A DNA stretch of 64,000 nucleotides from Photobacterium damselae. Lineage in GTDB: Bacteria > Pseudomonadota > Gammaproteobacteria > Enterobacterales > Vibrionaceae. The stretch spans positions 1-64,000 of the forward strand of contig NZ_PYOG01000020.1 of NCBI RefSeq assembly GCF_003026815.1, in the 5' to 3' direction. A model generated the notes under the pieces. It did not search any database. It was not told where the DNA came from and worked only from the letters and a program-made list of their open reading frames with translations. How positions within the stretch are numbered: position 1 is the first letter of the stretch; the number at the start of each line of letters is the position of its first letter. Of this stretch, positions 9,527-19,100 are shown piece after piece. The translations under genes were made by a program, and so were the position numbers.

Positions 9527-9568
9527 AACTACTGCAACATGTGTTAAGCGATAAAACGATAATTCTTA

Positions 9569-10570
9569 TTAATTTTCAAATAGGTAACAGCGAACAAAGT
9601 GGTTCTCTGACAACTTAGTTACACTAGGTAGTTGCTCGCGACATTTGGCTGTTGCATGAGTACAGCGACCAGCAAATGGGCAACCAACACTCTCTGGAGT
9701 CCAGAGCGGAATCTCACCTTTATTCCCTTTTAGTTTTTCATGGATCGATTTTTTCGGATCTGGTACAGCTGAAACTAACAGTTGGGTATAAGGGTGCTGA
9801 GGATTGTGAATAATGTCTTCAGTATCTCCCCATTCCACCATATGACCGACATACATCACGGCAAGGTCTTCTGCGATATAACGGGCAGTTGCAATATCGT
9901 GAGTGATATAAAGTAGAGCCATTTCACGCTCAAACTTCATCTCTTCCATCAGGTTCAATACACCGGCGCGAATAGAGACATCCAACATAGAGGTAGGCTC
10001 ATCGGCCAATACTACTTCAGCTCCAACGGCAATATTACGAGCAAGGTTGACGCGTTGACGCTGACCGCCAGATAGCTGATGAGGGAACTTAGCTGCCGTC
10101 TCTTTTGGTGGAATTAAGCCAACTTGCTCTAGCAGATCGTAAACACGTTCTTCGAGCTCTTTTTTATTGCCCGGAGTGACTTTCTTGTGAATCAATAGCG
10201 GGCGCGCAATATGATGGAAAATCGTATGGGTTGGGTTCAGAGAACCAAATGGGTCTTGCCATACCATTTGAATACCTTCACGATATTTCATCATGTCATC
10301 GCGCTTGACGATTTCAGCTATATCACGACCGTAATACTCAATATGGCCTGCGGTTGGCGCATACATTTTGGCAATCATCTTTGCGGTTGTTGATTTACCA
10401 GAACCTGATTCACCTACCACTGATAAGCCGCGGCTTTTGTACATTTTAAATGACACGTCGTTGATTGCGCGCATCATAGATTTTTTCAAAGAGTTACTAT
10501 TTACCGGGAAGTCTTTAACCAGATTCTTCCCTTCTAAAATTGGATTACCGATAGGTGCTGGGGTACTCAT
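9569..10570 (-). CDS. Chitin-oligosaccharide ABC transporter ATPase (DppF/OppF type)
   Basis: A 333-aa nucleotide-binding subunit. Walker A GESGSGKST at 53-61, signature LSGGQ at 166-170, Walker B VVLADE at 186-191. The C-terminus carries the oligopeptide-type extension with a four-Cys pattern (CPFAGRC, then two more Cys), as in DppF/OppF relatives that hold an iron-sulfur cluster. It should pair with the neighbouring ATPase to drive import of (GlcNAc)2 and longer oligomers across the inner membrane. The gene starts 25 bases after the second ATPase gene, with a good RBS. Corresponds to VC0616. Sequence alone would allow a di/oligopeptide substrate; the operon argues for chitin sugars. Confidence 0.92.
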   Translation of the reverse strand: MSTPAPIGNPILEGKNLVKDFPVNSNSLKKSMMRAINDVSFKMYKSRGLSVVGESGSGKSTTAKMIAKMYAPTAGHIEYYGRDIAEIVKRDDMMKYREGIQMVWQDPFGSLNPTHTIFHHIARPLLIHKKVTPGNKKELEERVYDLLEQVGLIPPKETAAKFPHQLSGGQRQRVNLARNIAVGAEVVLADEPTSMLDVSIRAGVLNLMEEMKFEREMALLYITHDIATARYIAEDLAVMYVGHMVEWGDTEDIIHNPQHPYTQLLVSAVPDPKKSIHEKLKGNKGEIPLWTPESVGCPFAGRCTHATAKCREQLPSVTKLSENHFVRCYLFEN

Positions 10571-10595
10571 AACGCCTCCTAAATGTCCTTATAAA

Positions 10596-11567
10596 TTAAC
10601 TGCGTTTGGTAAATAGGTGGCAGTTTGAAAAACGACCTGGTTCTATCTGACAAAGCTGAGTCGGTTGTTTAAAGCAAGCATCAACCGCCTTTGAGCAGCG
10701 AGCTTGGAAACGACAGCCTTGTGGTATTTCTAATAGGTTCAATGGGTTGCCTGGAATTCCTGTTAGGTGAGTTTTTGGACCTGTTAATGGTGGGAATGAA
10801 CTTCCTAAACCTTCGGTATAAGGGTGATACGGGTTTTCTAGAATTTGTTTTGATGGTGCAACTTCAATGAGTTCACCTGAGTACATAATGCCGATGCGGT
10901 CAGAAAACTCGACCATCAATGACAGATCATGAGTAATAAAGAGAATAGAGAAACCAAATTCTTCTTTAAGCGCATAGATCTTTTGCAAAATTTCACGCTG
11001 TACCACCACATCGAGCGCGGTAGTTGGCTCATCCATAATGATCATCTTAGGATTGAGAGCCAGTGCGATGGCAATAACTAAACGTTGACGCATACCACCA
11101 GAGAATTGGTGAGGGAAATCACGCAGACGGTTAGGGTGAATATCAACAATTTCTAATAGACCTTCAGCACGACGAATGGCTTGTTGGCGAGTCATATTGG
11201 TATGACGCATGATCACATCACAAAATTGCTCTTCCATCGTCAACACTGGGTTTAAGGCGTTCATGGCGCTTTGGAATACCATGGAGATTTCGCTCCAACG
11301 GAAAGCTGCCATCTGCATGTCACTGTATTTTAAAATATCGCCATGGCCGTCAAAGATAACCTCTCCGCCTGTGATAAATGCTGGTGGCTTATGAAGACGC
11401 ATCAGTGAGAAAGCAACCGTTGATTTACCACAACCAGATTCACCGGCTAGACCAAAAATTTCACCTTTACCAATATCAAAGCTTACGTTGTTTACGGCAC
11501 GAACATCGCCAGCATCAGTAATATAGTCAACACATAGGTTTCGAATTGAAATTTGTGGGTTACTCAT
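10596..11567 (-). CDS. Chitin-oligosaccharide ABC transporter ATPase (DppD/OppD type)
   Basis: A 323-aa nucleotide-binding subunit with Walker A GESGCGKST (42-50), signature FSGGM (155-159) and Walker B MIIMDE (175-180). The C-terminal oligopeptide-ABC extension has four cysteines in the pattern GCRFQARC...C...C, typical of the DppD group with an iron-sulfur cluster. Its ATG shares one base with the stop codon of the preceding permease (TAATG at 11565-11569), so translation is coupled. Partner of the ATPase at 9569-10570 and the two permeases. Corresponds to VC0617. Confidence 0.92.
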   Translation of the reverse strand: MSNPQISIRNLCVDYITDAGDVRAVNNVSFDIGKGEIFGLAGESGCGKSTVAFSLMRLHKPPAFITGGEVIFDGHGDILKYSDMQMAAFRWSEISMVFQSAMNALNPVLTMEEQFCDVIMRHTNMTRQQAIRRAEGLLEIVDIHPNRLRDFPHQFSGGMRQRLVIAIALALNPKMIIMDEPTTALDVVVQREILQKIYALKEEFGFSILFITHDLSLMVEFSDRIGIMYSGELIEVAPSKQILENPYHPYTEGLGSSFPPLTGPKTHLTGIPGNPLNLLEIPQGCRFQARCSKAVDACFKQPTQLCQIEPGRFSNCHLFTKRS

Positions 11568-12592
11568 TATTTCTCTCCCATTTCAAGGGCTGGCTGAGGA
11601 GCTTCCACAGCTTTATTTTCTTGTTTGTTCTGGTTCGCCATGTTCTTCCAGCGGCGCATGCCTTTGTGAGAACGAAGCTGAGGGTTAGCGATTTCATCAA
11701 CAGCGAAGTTAAGCATTGCTAAACCAATTGCGACAAAGGTTAGCGCTAAACATGGAGCCAACACTTCCCACCATGCACCCACAAGCATTGAAGATGAGGT
11801 TTGAACGTTGTAAAGCATAATGCCCCAGCTCACGGTATTTGGATCACCTAAGCCTAAGAAGGATAAGGTTGCTTCTGTCATAATTGCGAGCATGACTGAG
11901 CCAATGAAGCTTGCGCCAACAATTGAGATTAGGTTAGGCAAAATCTCGACTAAGATGATGCGCCAAGAGGATTCACCAAGAACTTCTGCGGCTTTGACAA
12001 ACTCTTTTTCTCGCAAAGATAGGGTTTGAGCTCGAACCACACGTGCCCCCCATGCCCAGGAGGTGACGGCAATAACCAGGGCTATGGTCATTGGGCCAGC
12101 CTGACCGATAAAGGCTGCAATAACAAAGAGTAAGGGAAGCTGAGGCATAACCAGCATGATATTCATCGCGGCGGTAAGAACATCATCAATACGGCCACCA
12201 AAGTAACCTGCTGATACGCCAATAATGGTTGCTAGGAAACACACCATGATGCCGGCACCAAAACCTACTGCAAGTGAGGTACGCGTTCCGTAAACCAGTT
12301 GCGACCAGATATCACGCCCCATACGAGAAGTCCCTAGTACGTGATCTGCTTTTTTCGATAACAGCAAAGTACGCTTACTGGTGGCTAAGTTTTCTGCTAC
12401 CCAGCCATCAGGATTGTTTTGTGCCGCTTTTACTACAAACGCAGGGTATTCATGCGGATTACCTGTGCGTTTATCCGGAGCATAAGAGGTAATTAATGGT
12501 GCAAAGATAGCGCCGAAAATAAAGACAGTCAGTATACCTAGGCCAAAAAGTGCTTTTGGGTTACCAGTGAGCAGTTTAAATAGAGCTTTCAT
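11567..12592 (-). CDS. Chitin-oligosaccharide ABC transporter permease (DppC/OppC type)
   Basis: A 341-aa inner-membrane permease. One N-terminal membrane segment (about 12-35) is followed by a periplasmic loop of some 60 residues and then five more segments, the usual OppC layout. The coupling-helix motif is in SLREKEFVKAAEVLGES (about 191-207), the EAA-loop equivalent that contacts an ATPase. The C-terminal tail is polar and rich in Gln/Glu. It begins 2 bases after the stop of the other permease and ends in a TAATG overlap with the ATPase gene. Corresponds to VC0618. Confidence 0.92.
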   Translation of the reverse strand: MKALFKLLTGNPKALFGLGILTVFIFGAIFAPLITSYAPDKRTGNPHEYPAFVVKAAQNNPDGWVAENLATSKRTLLLSKKADHVLGTSRMGRDIWSQLVYGTRTSLAVGFGAGIMVCFLATIIGVSAGYFGGRIDDVLTAAMNIMLVMPQLPLLFVIAAFIGQAGPMTIALVIAVTSWAWGARVVRAQTLSLREKEFVKAAEVLGESSWRIILVEILPNLISIVGASFIGSVMLAIMTEATLSFLGLGDPNTVSWGIMLYNVQTSSSMLVGAWWEVLAPCLALTFVAIGLAMLNFAVDEIANPQLRSHKGMRRWKNMANQNKQENKAVEAPQPALEMGEK

Positions 12593-12594
12593 AA

Positions 12595-13581
12595 TTATTT
12601 GCCTCCCTTACGTAGGCGAGGGTCAAGAATAACGATAAGAATGTCGGCTAAGAAGTTAAAGAACAGCATAAACAGAGTCATGATAATTAACTGTCCTTGC
12701 AGTACTTGGTAATCACGGCCATGAATTGCGTTAAGCAAGGTAGTGCCAAGACCTGGATAGTTAAAGATGATTTCTACAATTAACTGACCACCGATAGCCA
12801 TACCTAGCGCCATAGAAAGAGCGGTTACACTTGGTAGCATGGCGTTACGTGCCGCGTAGTTAAATACCACTCGGTTTTCGCTTAAGCCCTTACCTTTTGC
12901 CATCGTGATGTAATCTTCACTTAGAAGGTTGATCATGTTGTTACGCATGTTGATCAAGAACCCGCCAATCTGAATGATGGTGGCACAAAATAGTGGTAAC
13001 GCTGCGTGGTAGAGTACATTTTGATAGAAGGTCCAGCTTGTCCAATCAGGTAGTGTTCCTGGGGTGTAAGCGTAACCTGTTGGGAACCAACGTAAACCGA
13101 TAGCAAAAGTAAAGAGTACTAACATTGCTACAACGACAGGTGGCACAGCCTGAATCACTAGCATCCCTGGTGAGATAAAAGAGTCATAGCGGCTACCACG
13201 TTTCCATGCAGCAAAGATACCCAGAACAGAGCCGATACAAAATGAGAGGATTACTGCAGAACCAGCTAGAAATAGAGACCAGCCAATTGCACCACCTAAC
13301 AGATCATTTACAGTTTGTGGGTAGAATTTAATGGATGTACCTAAGTTCCATGTCAGTACACCTTGAATGTAAGTCCAGTATTGCTCGTACCAAGGACCAT
13401 CAACAAAGCCTAGTAGCTTTTTCATAGCCTCAATACGTTCTGGTGTTACCTGAACCGTTGCGTTAGCAAACATCATGGTCACTGGGTCACCAGGCATTGC
13501 ACGCGGAATAATAAAATTAAGTGTTGCCGCAAATAAAAGGGCGACAAAATAAAACGATAAACGACGAAGAAAGAATCCCAT
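12595..13581 (-). CDS. Chitin-oligosaccharide ABC transporter permease (DppB/OppB type)
   Basis: A 328-aa inner-membrane permease beginning MGFFLRRLSFYF, with an N-terminal anchor and about five further hydrophobic segments. The EAA-type loop LLSEDYITMAKGKGLSENRV (about 218-237) is the ATPase-docking site. The PGDPV motif after the first helix (about 30-34) is typical of OppB/DppB. The start has AAGGTG upstream. It follows the binding-protein gene after 146 bases containing a very stable hairpin. Corresponds to VC0619. Confidence 0.93.
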   Translation of the reverse strand: MGFFLRRLSFYFVALLFAATLNFIIPRAMPGDPVTMMFANATVQVTPERIEAMKKLLGFVDGPWYEQYWTYIQGVLTWNLGTSIKFYPQTVNDLLGGAIGWSLFLAGSAVILSFCIGSVLGIFAAWKRGSRYDSFISPGMLVIQAVPPVVVAMLVLFTFAIGLRWFPTGYAYTPGTLPDWTSWTFYQNVLYHAALPLFCATIIQIGGFLINMRNNMINLLSEDYITMAKGKGLSENRVVFNYAARNAMLPSVTALSMALGMAIGGQLIVEIIFNYPGLGTTLLNAIHGRDYQVLQGQLIIMTLFMLFFNFLADILIVILDPRLRKGGK

Positions 13582-13691
13582 AACTCACACCTTACACATC
13601 CAGCTTGTCCTTCCTGAGCTGAATTCAGGACGTAAAACCCCCTGACGCAAGGCGCCATACCTTTAACTGAGGAAAAGGATTTGGGGGAGAG

Positions 13692-13713
13692 GCGGTGTAC
13701 CGAAGTACACCGC
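13692..13713 (-). other. UUCG-tetraloop hairpin after the binding-protein gene
   Basis: On the transcribed strand GCGGTGTAC-TTCG-GTACACCGC forms a perfect 9-bp stem closed by a C(UUCG)G loop, an exceptionally stable RNA motif. It begins about 15 bases after the stop of the binding-protein gene. No T run follows. Stem-loops in this position in other ABC operons (for example malE-malF) protect the upstream message and raise binding-protein yield relative to the permeases; the same role is inferred here. Confidence 0.8.
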
Positions 13714-13727
13714 AATTTAAGTAGAAA

Positions 13728-15404
13728 TTATGCTTTTGGTTTTAGGTCAAGAACTTGAAGAAGACGCTCAGGAACACCAGCCCAAACCATTGGACGGCCC
13801 TTAGGATTCTTCTCATTCCACCAACCAGTGAAGCGAGTTTCGTTGTACTGGAACATATCTGCACCAGACATTACAGGAACAGTCACTTGATTCTCAGCAA
13901 TGATCTTTTGAATCTTGTGAGCAATCTGGATTTGTTCTTGCTTATCTGCAGTCTTATAGAAGCTGTTTAGTAGGCTATCTAGCTCAGCGTTCTTGAAGTA
14001 GTGCATTGCGAAACGTGGCATACCTTCACCTTGTTGTAGGCGAGAGTTATATGCGCTGTCCCAGTATAGGTGAGGATCTGCACCGTGGAAGTAGTTAGTG
14101 TATGCAACGTCATAAGTGCCTTTTAGCATTGCTTCGTTGTATACCGCAAAGTCAGGAGTACGAGCTTTTGCGTTAATACCCACTTCTTGTAGTTGCTCAA
14201 CCGCTAGTTGTACTGTGTTGTTAAAGTCAGTCCAACCGTTTGGAGATTGAACTTCAAGCTCGATCTTCTTACCTGTTGGTGATTCAACAAAACCGTCGCC
14301 ATCAAGGTCTTTAAAGCCTGCTTTCGCTAGCAGATCTTTAGAACCCTTCACGCTATAAGTGTTGAAAGCTTTGTACTTATCGTGAGTTGGTTTATCAGAC
14401 CAGAACTCAAATACTTTACCAAGACCTGATGCGTAGTCGTTTGGCGTACCATTACCATAGAACGCGATGTCGATGATAGTTTGACGGTCGATAGCCATTG
14501 AGAATGCACGGCGGAAATCTACATTGTTGATAGCTTCTTTGTTACCGTCTTTTGGCGACTTAAAGTTCAACATGAAAGATTGTGTGCCTGACGCTGGGTA
14601 CCAGTACTTATGATTAGGGTTAGCTGCTGCATAAGTGCTGTCGATATCAGGAACGAAAGATGACGTCCAATCTAGCTCAGAGTTAATGATCTTACCAAGC
14701 AGCTGATCGTTGTTTGCGATTTGAGGTACGCGTAAACAGTCAACTTCTAGGTTGGCATTATCCCAGTAGTTAGGGTTACGACATTGAACATATAGCTGAG
14801 GGGTAAAGGTCTCAATTACGGTAAATGGACCTGTACCAACAGGGTTTTCGTTAGTAAAGCTTGTAGGATCTTTAACTTTGCTCCATACATGCTTCGCTAC
14901 AACAGGAACAAATGAGATCTCATACGGTACGTTTGAGTTTGCTTCTGTTAAATCAAAAATAACTTTGTTGCCGTCTTTCTTAACGCCTTTAACCCACTTG
15001 TTGATACCACGCTGATCAAGTTCAGGCTTGTTCTTTAGTAGTTCAAAAGAGTATACAACGTCGTCAGCTGTGAAAGGTTTACCGTCAGACCATTTTACGC
15101 CGTCACGAATTTCAAAAGTGACTTTCATTAGGTCGTCAGACATAAAGTAGTTTTTAGCCAGACGCATTACCGGCTCGTTACCTTTCATTTGGTTAAAGAT
15201 AACTAGCGGCTCATAAATGAAATCCGTTGTTGTACGAAGGTTTGTTGCAAGGTATGGGTTAAAGTTACGTACCATTGTAGGGTAAAAATCAGGTACGATT
15301 GTTAGCTGACTTTTTTCTGCAGCAGAAACTGTTGGTGCGGTAAATGCTGTAGCTGCAGCAACCACTGCAAGCGCTAACTTAGTTTTCTTAATATTGGCAA
15401 GCAT
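13728..15404 (-). CDS. Periplasmic chitin-oligosaccharide-binding protein (CBP)
   Basis: A 558-aa SBP family 5 protein. A signal peptide (residues 1-28, cleavage at VSA/A) directs it to the periplasm. The mature part has the cluster C binding-protein fold, with the conserved stretch KWSDGKPFTADDVVYSFELL. It delivers (GlcNAc)n to the permeases and, in V. cholerae (VC0620), also holds the sensor ChiS inactive until oligosaccharide is bound. It is the first gene of the operon, preceded by AAGGAA at the RBS and by a roughly 700-base regulatory region. Peptide binding cannot be excluded from sequence alone, but the gene set is that of the chitin system. Confidence 0.94.
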   Translation of the reverse strand: MLANIKKTKLALAVVAAATAFTAPTVSAAEKSQLTIVPDFYPTMVRNFNPYLATNLRTTTDFIYEPLVIFNQMKGNEPVMRLAKNYFMSDDLMKVTFEIRDGVKWSDGKPFTADDVVYSFELLKNKPELDQRGINKWVKGVKKDGNKVIFDLTEANSNVPYEISFVPVVAKHVWSKVKDPTSFTNENPVGTGPFTVIETFTPQLYVQCRNPNYWDNANLEVDCLRVPQIANNDQLLGKIINSELDWTSSFVPDIDSTYAAANPNHKYWYPASGTQSFMLNFKSPKDGNKEAINNVDFRRAFSMAIDRQTIIDIAFYGNGTPNDYASGLGKVFEFWSDKPTHDKYKAFNTYSVKGSKDLLAKAGFKDLDGDGFVESPTGKKIELEVQSPNGWTDFNNTVQLAVEQLQEVGINAKARTPDFAVYNEAMLKGTYDVAYTNYFHGADPHLYWDSAYNSRLQQGEGMPRFAMHYFKNAELDSLLNSFYKTADKQEQIQIAHKIQKIIAENQVTVPVMSGADMFQYNETRFTGWWNEKNPKGRPMVWAGVPERLLQVLDLKPKA

Positions 15405-15580
15405 AGCTGTTCCTTACTCTTTGCTCTTGTTTCACTATAAATGAAATAAATGAGCTCCATTCTTGGAGCGCTTGACGCTACTTTAATGCTACCGAGTAAA
15501 GCGTAACAATAAATGGCCTTGTAGCCTTCAAGTGACCTAAGGATTGGTTTATTTACGCAGATCGTCAATTGGCATTCCCG

Positions 15581-15627
15581 TTAAAAACGTTAAAACTAAC
15601 TACAAAGCTGGTAAAAACGTTAAAAAC
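15581..15627 (-). repeat. Pair of TTAACGTTTTTA direct repeats upstream of the chitin operon
   Basis: The minus strand carries TTAACGTTTTTAAC (15580-15593) and TTAACGTTTTTAC (15611-15623), each within a longer similar stretch, 30 bp (about three helical turns) apart. The exact 14-mer recurs upstream of chiS at 19605-19618. They are candidate binding sites for ChiS, which in V. cholerae binds DNA directly at this promoter; assignment to ChiS is inference. Confidence 0.55.
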
Positions 15628-16041
15628 AGGCAAATGAACGATCGTGACCCATACCTCACTTGGGCTTGATGTCACTTTATAAACCCTGATCTTTTTATGT
15701 TTGCAGTACTTTATTCTGTTTTAATTATTTGATTTTAAGTTGTTTTTGTTTGATGTTTTACGGTTGTGATGTAACGCATGGTTTTTATGTCCCTTAATTC
15801 CGTGTGGAAAATTTTATCCTCGAATTTGTTGTGATTGGCTTCGCATAACCTAAAACATTTTTATAAATTCACCGTGAAATGCTCTTTTTTTCTCGCAATT
15901 GTTTCCTTTTTGCACAGTGCTGAGGCCTGTTATTTTATTAAATCCTATTCTATCGAGAGCTAATTTCACGGTTAAAAATATAGAGAGCTGTTCCCTTAAA
16001 TACGTGGGTGTTCTGCCTATTACTTTGAGGGTGAAGGGATA

Positions 16042-16074
16042 TAAAAAAACGCTCTAGAGAGAATCCTAGAGCGT
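16042..16074 (-). terminator. Rho-independent terminator of chiS
   Basis: On the minus strand ACGCTCTAG (16074-16066) pairs with CTAGAGCGT (16057-16049) around an 8-base loop and is followed by seven T. It begins 30 bases after the chiS stop codon. Confidence 0.92.
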
Positions 16075-16104
16075 CTGTTTGGAGCGATATTAAATCGCTG
16101 TGGT

Positions 16105-19100
16105 TTAACTTGCTCGTAATAAGTTCTGCAATTTATCTCGCATCTGGCTCAGCTGTTGATGTTGGATATTTTGAGCACTGCCTTTATCAAGAACATAGTC
16201 TATGGTGCTAATAACCGTGCGCCAACGCGGCGTTTTAGGAAGAGTCTCAACATGGAGATATTTATCTAAGGTGCGAGTTTGTAGCGTACTGCGATCGAGA
16301 TAAACACGCCATAATCCACTCTCTTCGGCTAAATCAAACTTGGTTTTTTTCGTATCTTGCTCCCAAACCTCAAGCGTTGTACGCATGGCATCAACCAGCA
16401 ATTCGCGCAAAATATCTTGTTTATTAGGGGCATCATTACCCAATTTGTCTGCCAGTCTGGTGAATTCTCCACCTAGCTCACGCAATTGTTGTAAGTTGTC
16501 TTTGTCACCATCAAAAGCATAGCTCGATAAAACATCAATAGCTTCTTCAAGCATTTGTACTCGTTGCTGTGGCGATGGCCCGCTATTGCCGAAGATAAAC
16601 ATCTGCTTAAGTCCAGACTCTTCTGGCAAATTGAGGATATCGGTAGCAAGGTTTTGTTGTTGTTCGCCAATTTTGAAACACAGTGAACCACTGTAATGAT
16701 GATTATTTTGTAACTCATCAGGTAGGTGGGTTAGCAGTAGTTCATCGATAGAGTGGCGCTCCAATTGCTCTGGGGTGCGTTTAAATAATTTAGCCGCAGC
16801 GTCATTGGCATAACGAATTCGCCCACTATTTTGAATACATAAAATGGCTTCGGTGGTGGATTCTAATAGGCCAAGTAATCGAGTTTGGGTCTCAAGTAAA
16901 CTTAACTCAACTTGCTTACGTTGGTGAATTTCTTGAGCTAATTGACGATTTTTTTCTCGCTCAAATTCAGTTTTCCCCGCTTGAAGATGAGCTTTTATAC
17001 GTGCGGTAAGCTCTTCTTTATTAAAAGGTTTTGTTAGGTAATCATTGGCGCCGCATTCAAAACCTTTAACGCGATCTTTAACTTGCCCCAATGCAGATAG
17101 CATCATGATCGGTAGTTCTAATGGGGTATATTGTTGGCGCAATTGGCTACAAACCTCATAACCACTCATTTCTGGCATCATAATATCGAGTAAAATCAGT
17201 GCGGGTTTGTGGCTTTGTACTAACTCAAGGGCCTGTTTTCCGCTTTCTGCAGTGAGAACTCGATACCCTTCAAGTCTTAGGAAGTTATTGAGTATCTGAA
17301 GATTAACGGGTTCATCATCAACCACGAGTAGTAGTTCACCATTTAAGTTTTCAGGTAAATTTGCCATTTCAATCGGAGTGGCATCACACAATGGAGCTTG
17401 GAAGTGATGAATTTTACCGTGATCATGGCTTTGGCGAATTTGTTCGTCGGAGGCGATGTTTAGGGTGAAACTAAAGGTAGTTCCCACCATTGGCTGACTG
17501 CTGACGTACAGGCGACCACCCATTAACTCCAGTAATTGACGGCTAATGGTTAAACCAAGGCCCGCTCCTTGACGATAGTTAGCATGATTGGTGTTGGCTT
17601 GAACTAATGGTTCAAAGATGTGTTCAAGTTGTTCTGCCGGAATTCCTTGTCCTGTATCAACCACTTGAATGCGAACTTGGTTTTCCAATACTGTTGCAGA
17701 AAGCACAATCTTACCTTCAGAGGTATATTTGATTGCATTACCAACCAAGTTATACAGCACTTGCTCTAGGCGTTGTTCATCGGCTTGAACTAAAGGTAAA
17801 TCAGCGGGTATTTGGTTAATGATTCGAACCGGTTTGGTTCCCAATAAATGGCCTGATAATTCAAGGACTAACCGAACAGCGCTGGCAAGATCGACTGCAT
17901 GTTTATCAATATCGAGATCGCCATAACGCATTTTGTGATAATCAAGTAAATCATCAACTAAGTTTGTTAGACGCTGCCCACTGTTGATCAACATTTCCAA
18001 TTGACGGCGTTGGGCTCCTTGCATTGGTCCATTTGCTCCAGCAAGTAAGGATTCGGCTATCCCAATCATCCCGTGAAGAGGGGTTCGCAACTCATGTGAA
18101 GTCGTCGCTAAGAACTCATCTTTTAGTTTATCGGCGGTTTGTAGATCATCATTTTGTTGTTTGATTACGTGAATGTTTTTTTCAAGCTCTTGATTTTGCT
18201 TGCTAATTAAACTCATTTTTTCCCGAATAGAACATTGCATTCGAGCAAAGCTAGTGGCAAGACGACCAATTTCATCTTTACGTTCTGTTCCTTCGATTTT
18301 TTGTTCTAGATCGCCTGCAGAGACTCGCTCAGATGCCCAAGTTAAGCGTAATAGGGGAGCCGTTATTGAGTTTGATAACCAAAGAGCGGCTAAAATCACC
18401 AATACGATGGCAGTAAGCATGGCTGCAAAAAAGATTTTTTCGAGTTGGTGAATACGAGCAAATGCTTCTTTTTCGGGTAATTCAACTACCAATGCCCAGG
18501 TGTGGTTAAAGATTTTAATCGGAGTAAAGGCACTGAGTACGGCAATATTATTGTAGTTAAGCAAACTGCCTACCCCAGTTTTACCAGCAAGTGCTTGGTT
18601 GATGGCTGGGCTGATCAATTGTTGTGGCAAATCTCCACTATTGGGTAAGCGCATGTGATGATCTTGGCCTACCAATAGGGTTTGCACCGTTTGCCCATTT
18701 TGCGGTTTATCGGCCAGTAAGGTTGCGATTTTATTGATATCGAGCTGGAAAAATACGTAGCTGTGTAAATACCCTTGCTGAATGATAGGGGCGGCAAACC
18801 AGGCTTGTTCTGACTGATTATTGCCTCCTAGGTTAAAATCGGCAAAAGCAACGGGGACGACTTCTTGGTCTTGTTTTAGCTGTTGCGCTTGAGTGCTAAT
18901 GGCTTGGAAAGTTGGCTGTAACCCTTTTAAGGCTCCCTTGCCTGAAGCAAGATTTAAAGCAAAGTACTGTGGTTTTTTCGCTGAATAGACCACATTACCT
19001 TTTAAATCAACCAATAAAATATCACTAAAATCTGAGCGCTTAAGATATTCATCAAATGCCCAGTTATAACGCTTATACATTAAACGATAGCGCTCATGGC

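Larger units (their letters stand above)
15405..16104 (-). promoter_or_regulatory. Regulatory region of the chitin operon
   Basis: About 700 bases without a convincing gene. It holds the chiS terminator (16042-16074), a CRP-like site TGTGA-N6-TCGCA at 15830-15845 (9 of 10 consensus bases), and two copies of TAAAAACGTTAAAA exactly 30 bp apart (15582-15595, 15612-15625). A possible -35 TTGACG lies on the minus strand at 15564-15569, just downstream of the repeats; the -10 is unclear. A 64-codon open frame at 15374-15568 overlaps the binding-protein start and looks spurious. Confidence 0.6.

Noticed and set aside
15374..15568. 64-codon frame upstream of the binding-protein gene
   Set aside because: Overlaps the signal-peptide coding start and the promoter region; no RBS.
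15641..15660. GTGA-N8-TCAC near 15644-15659 as a CRP or SlmA site
   Set aside because: The spacer is 8 bases, too long for CRP (6) and for SlmA (4).
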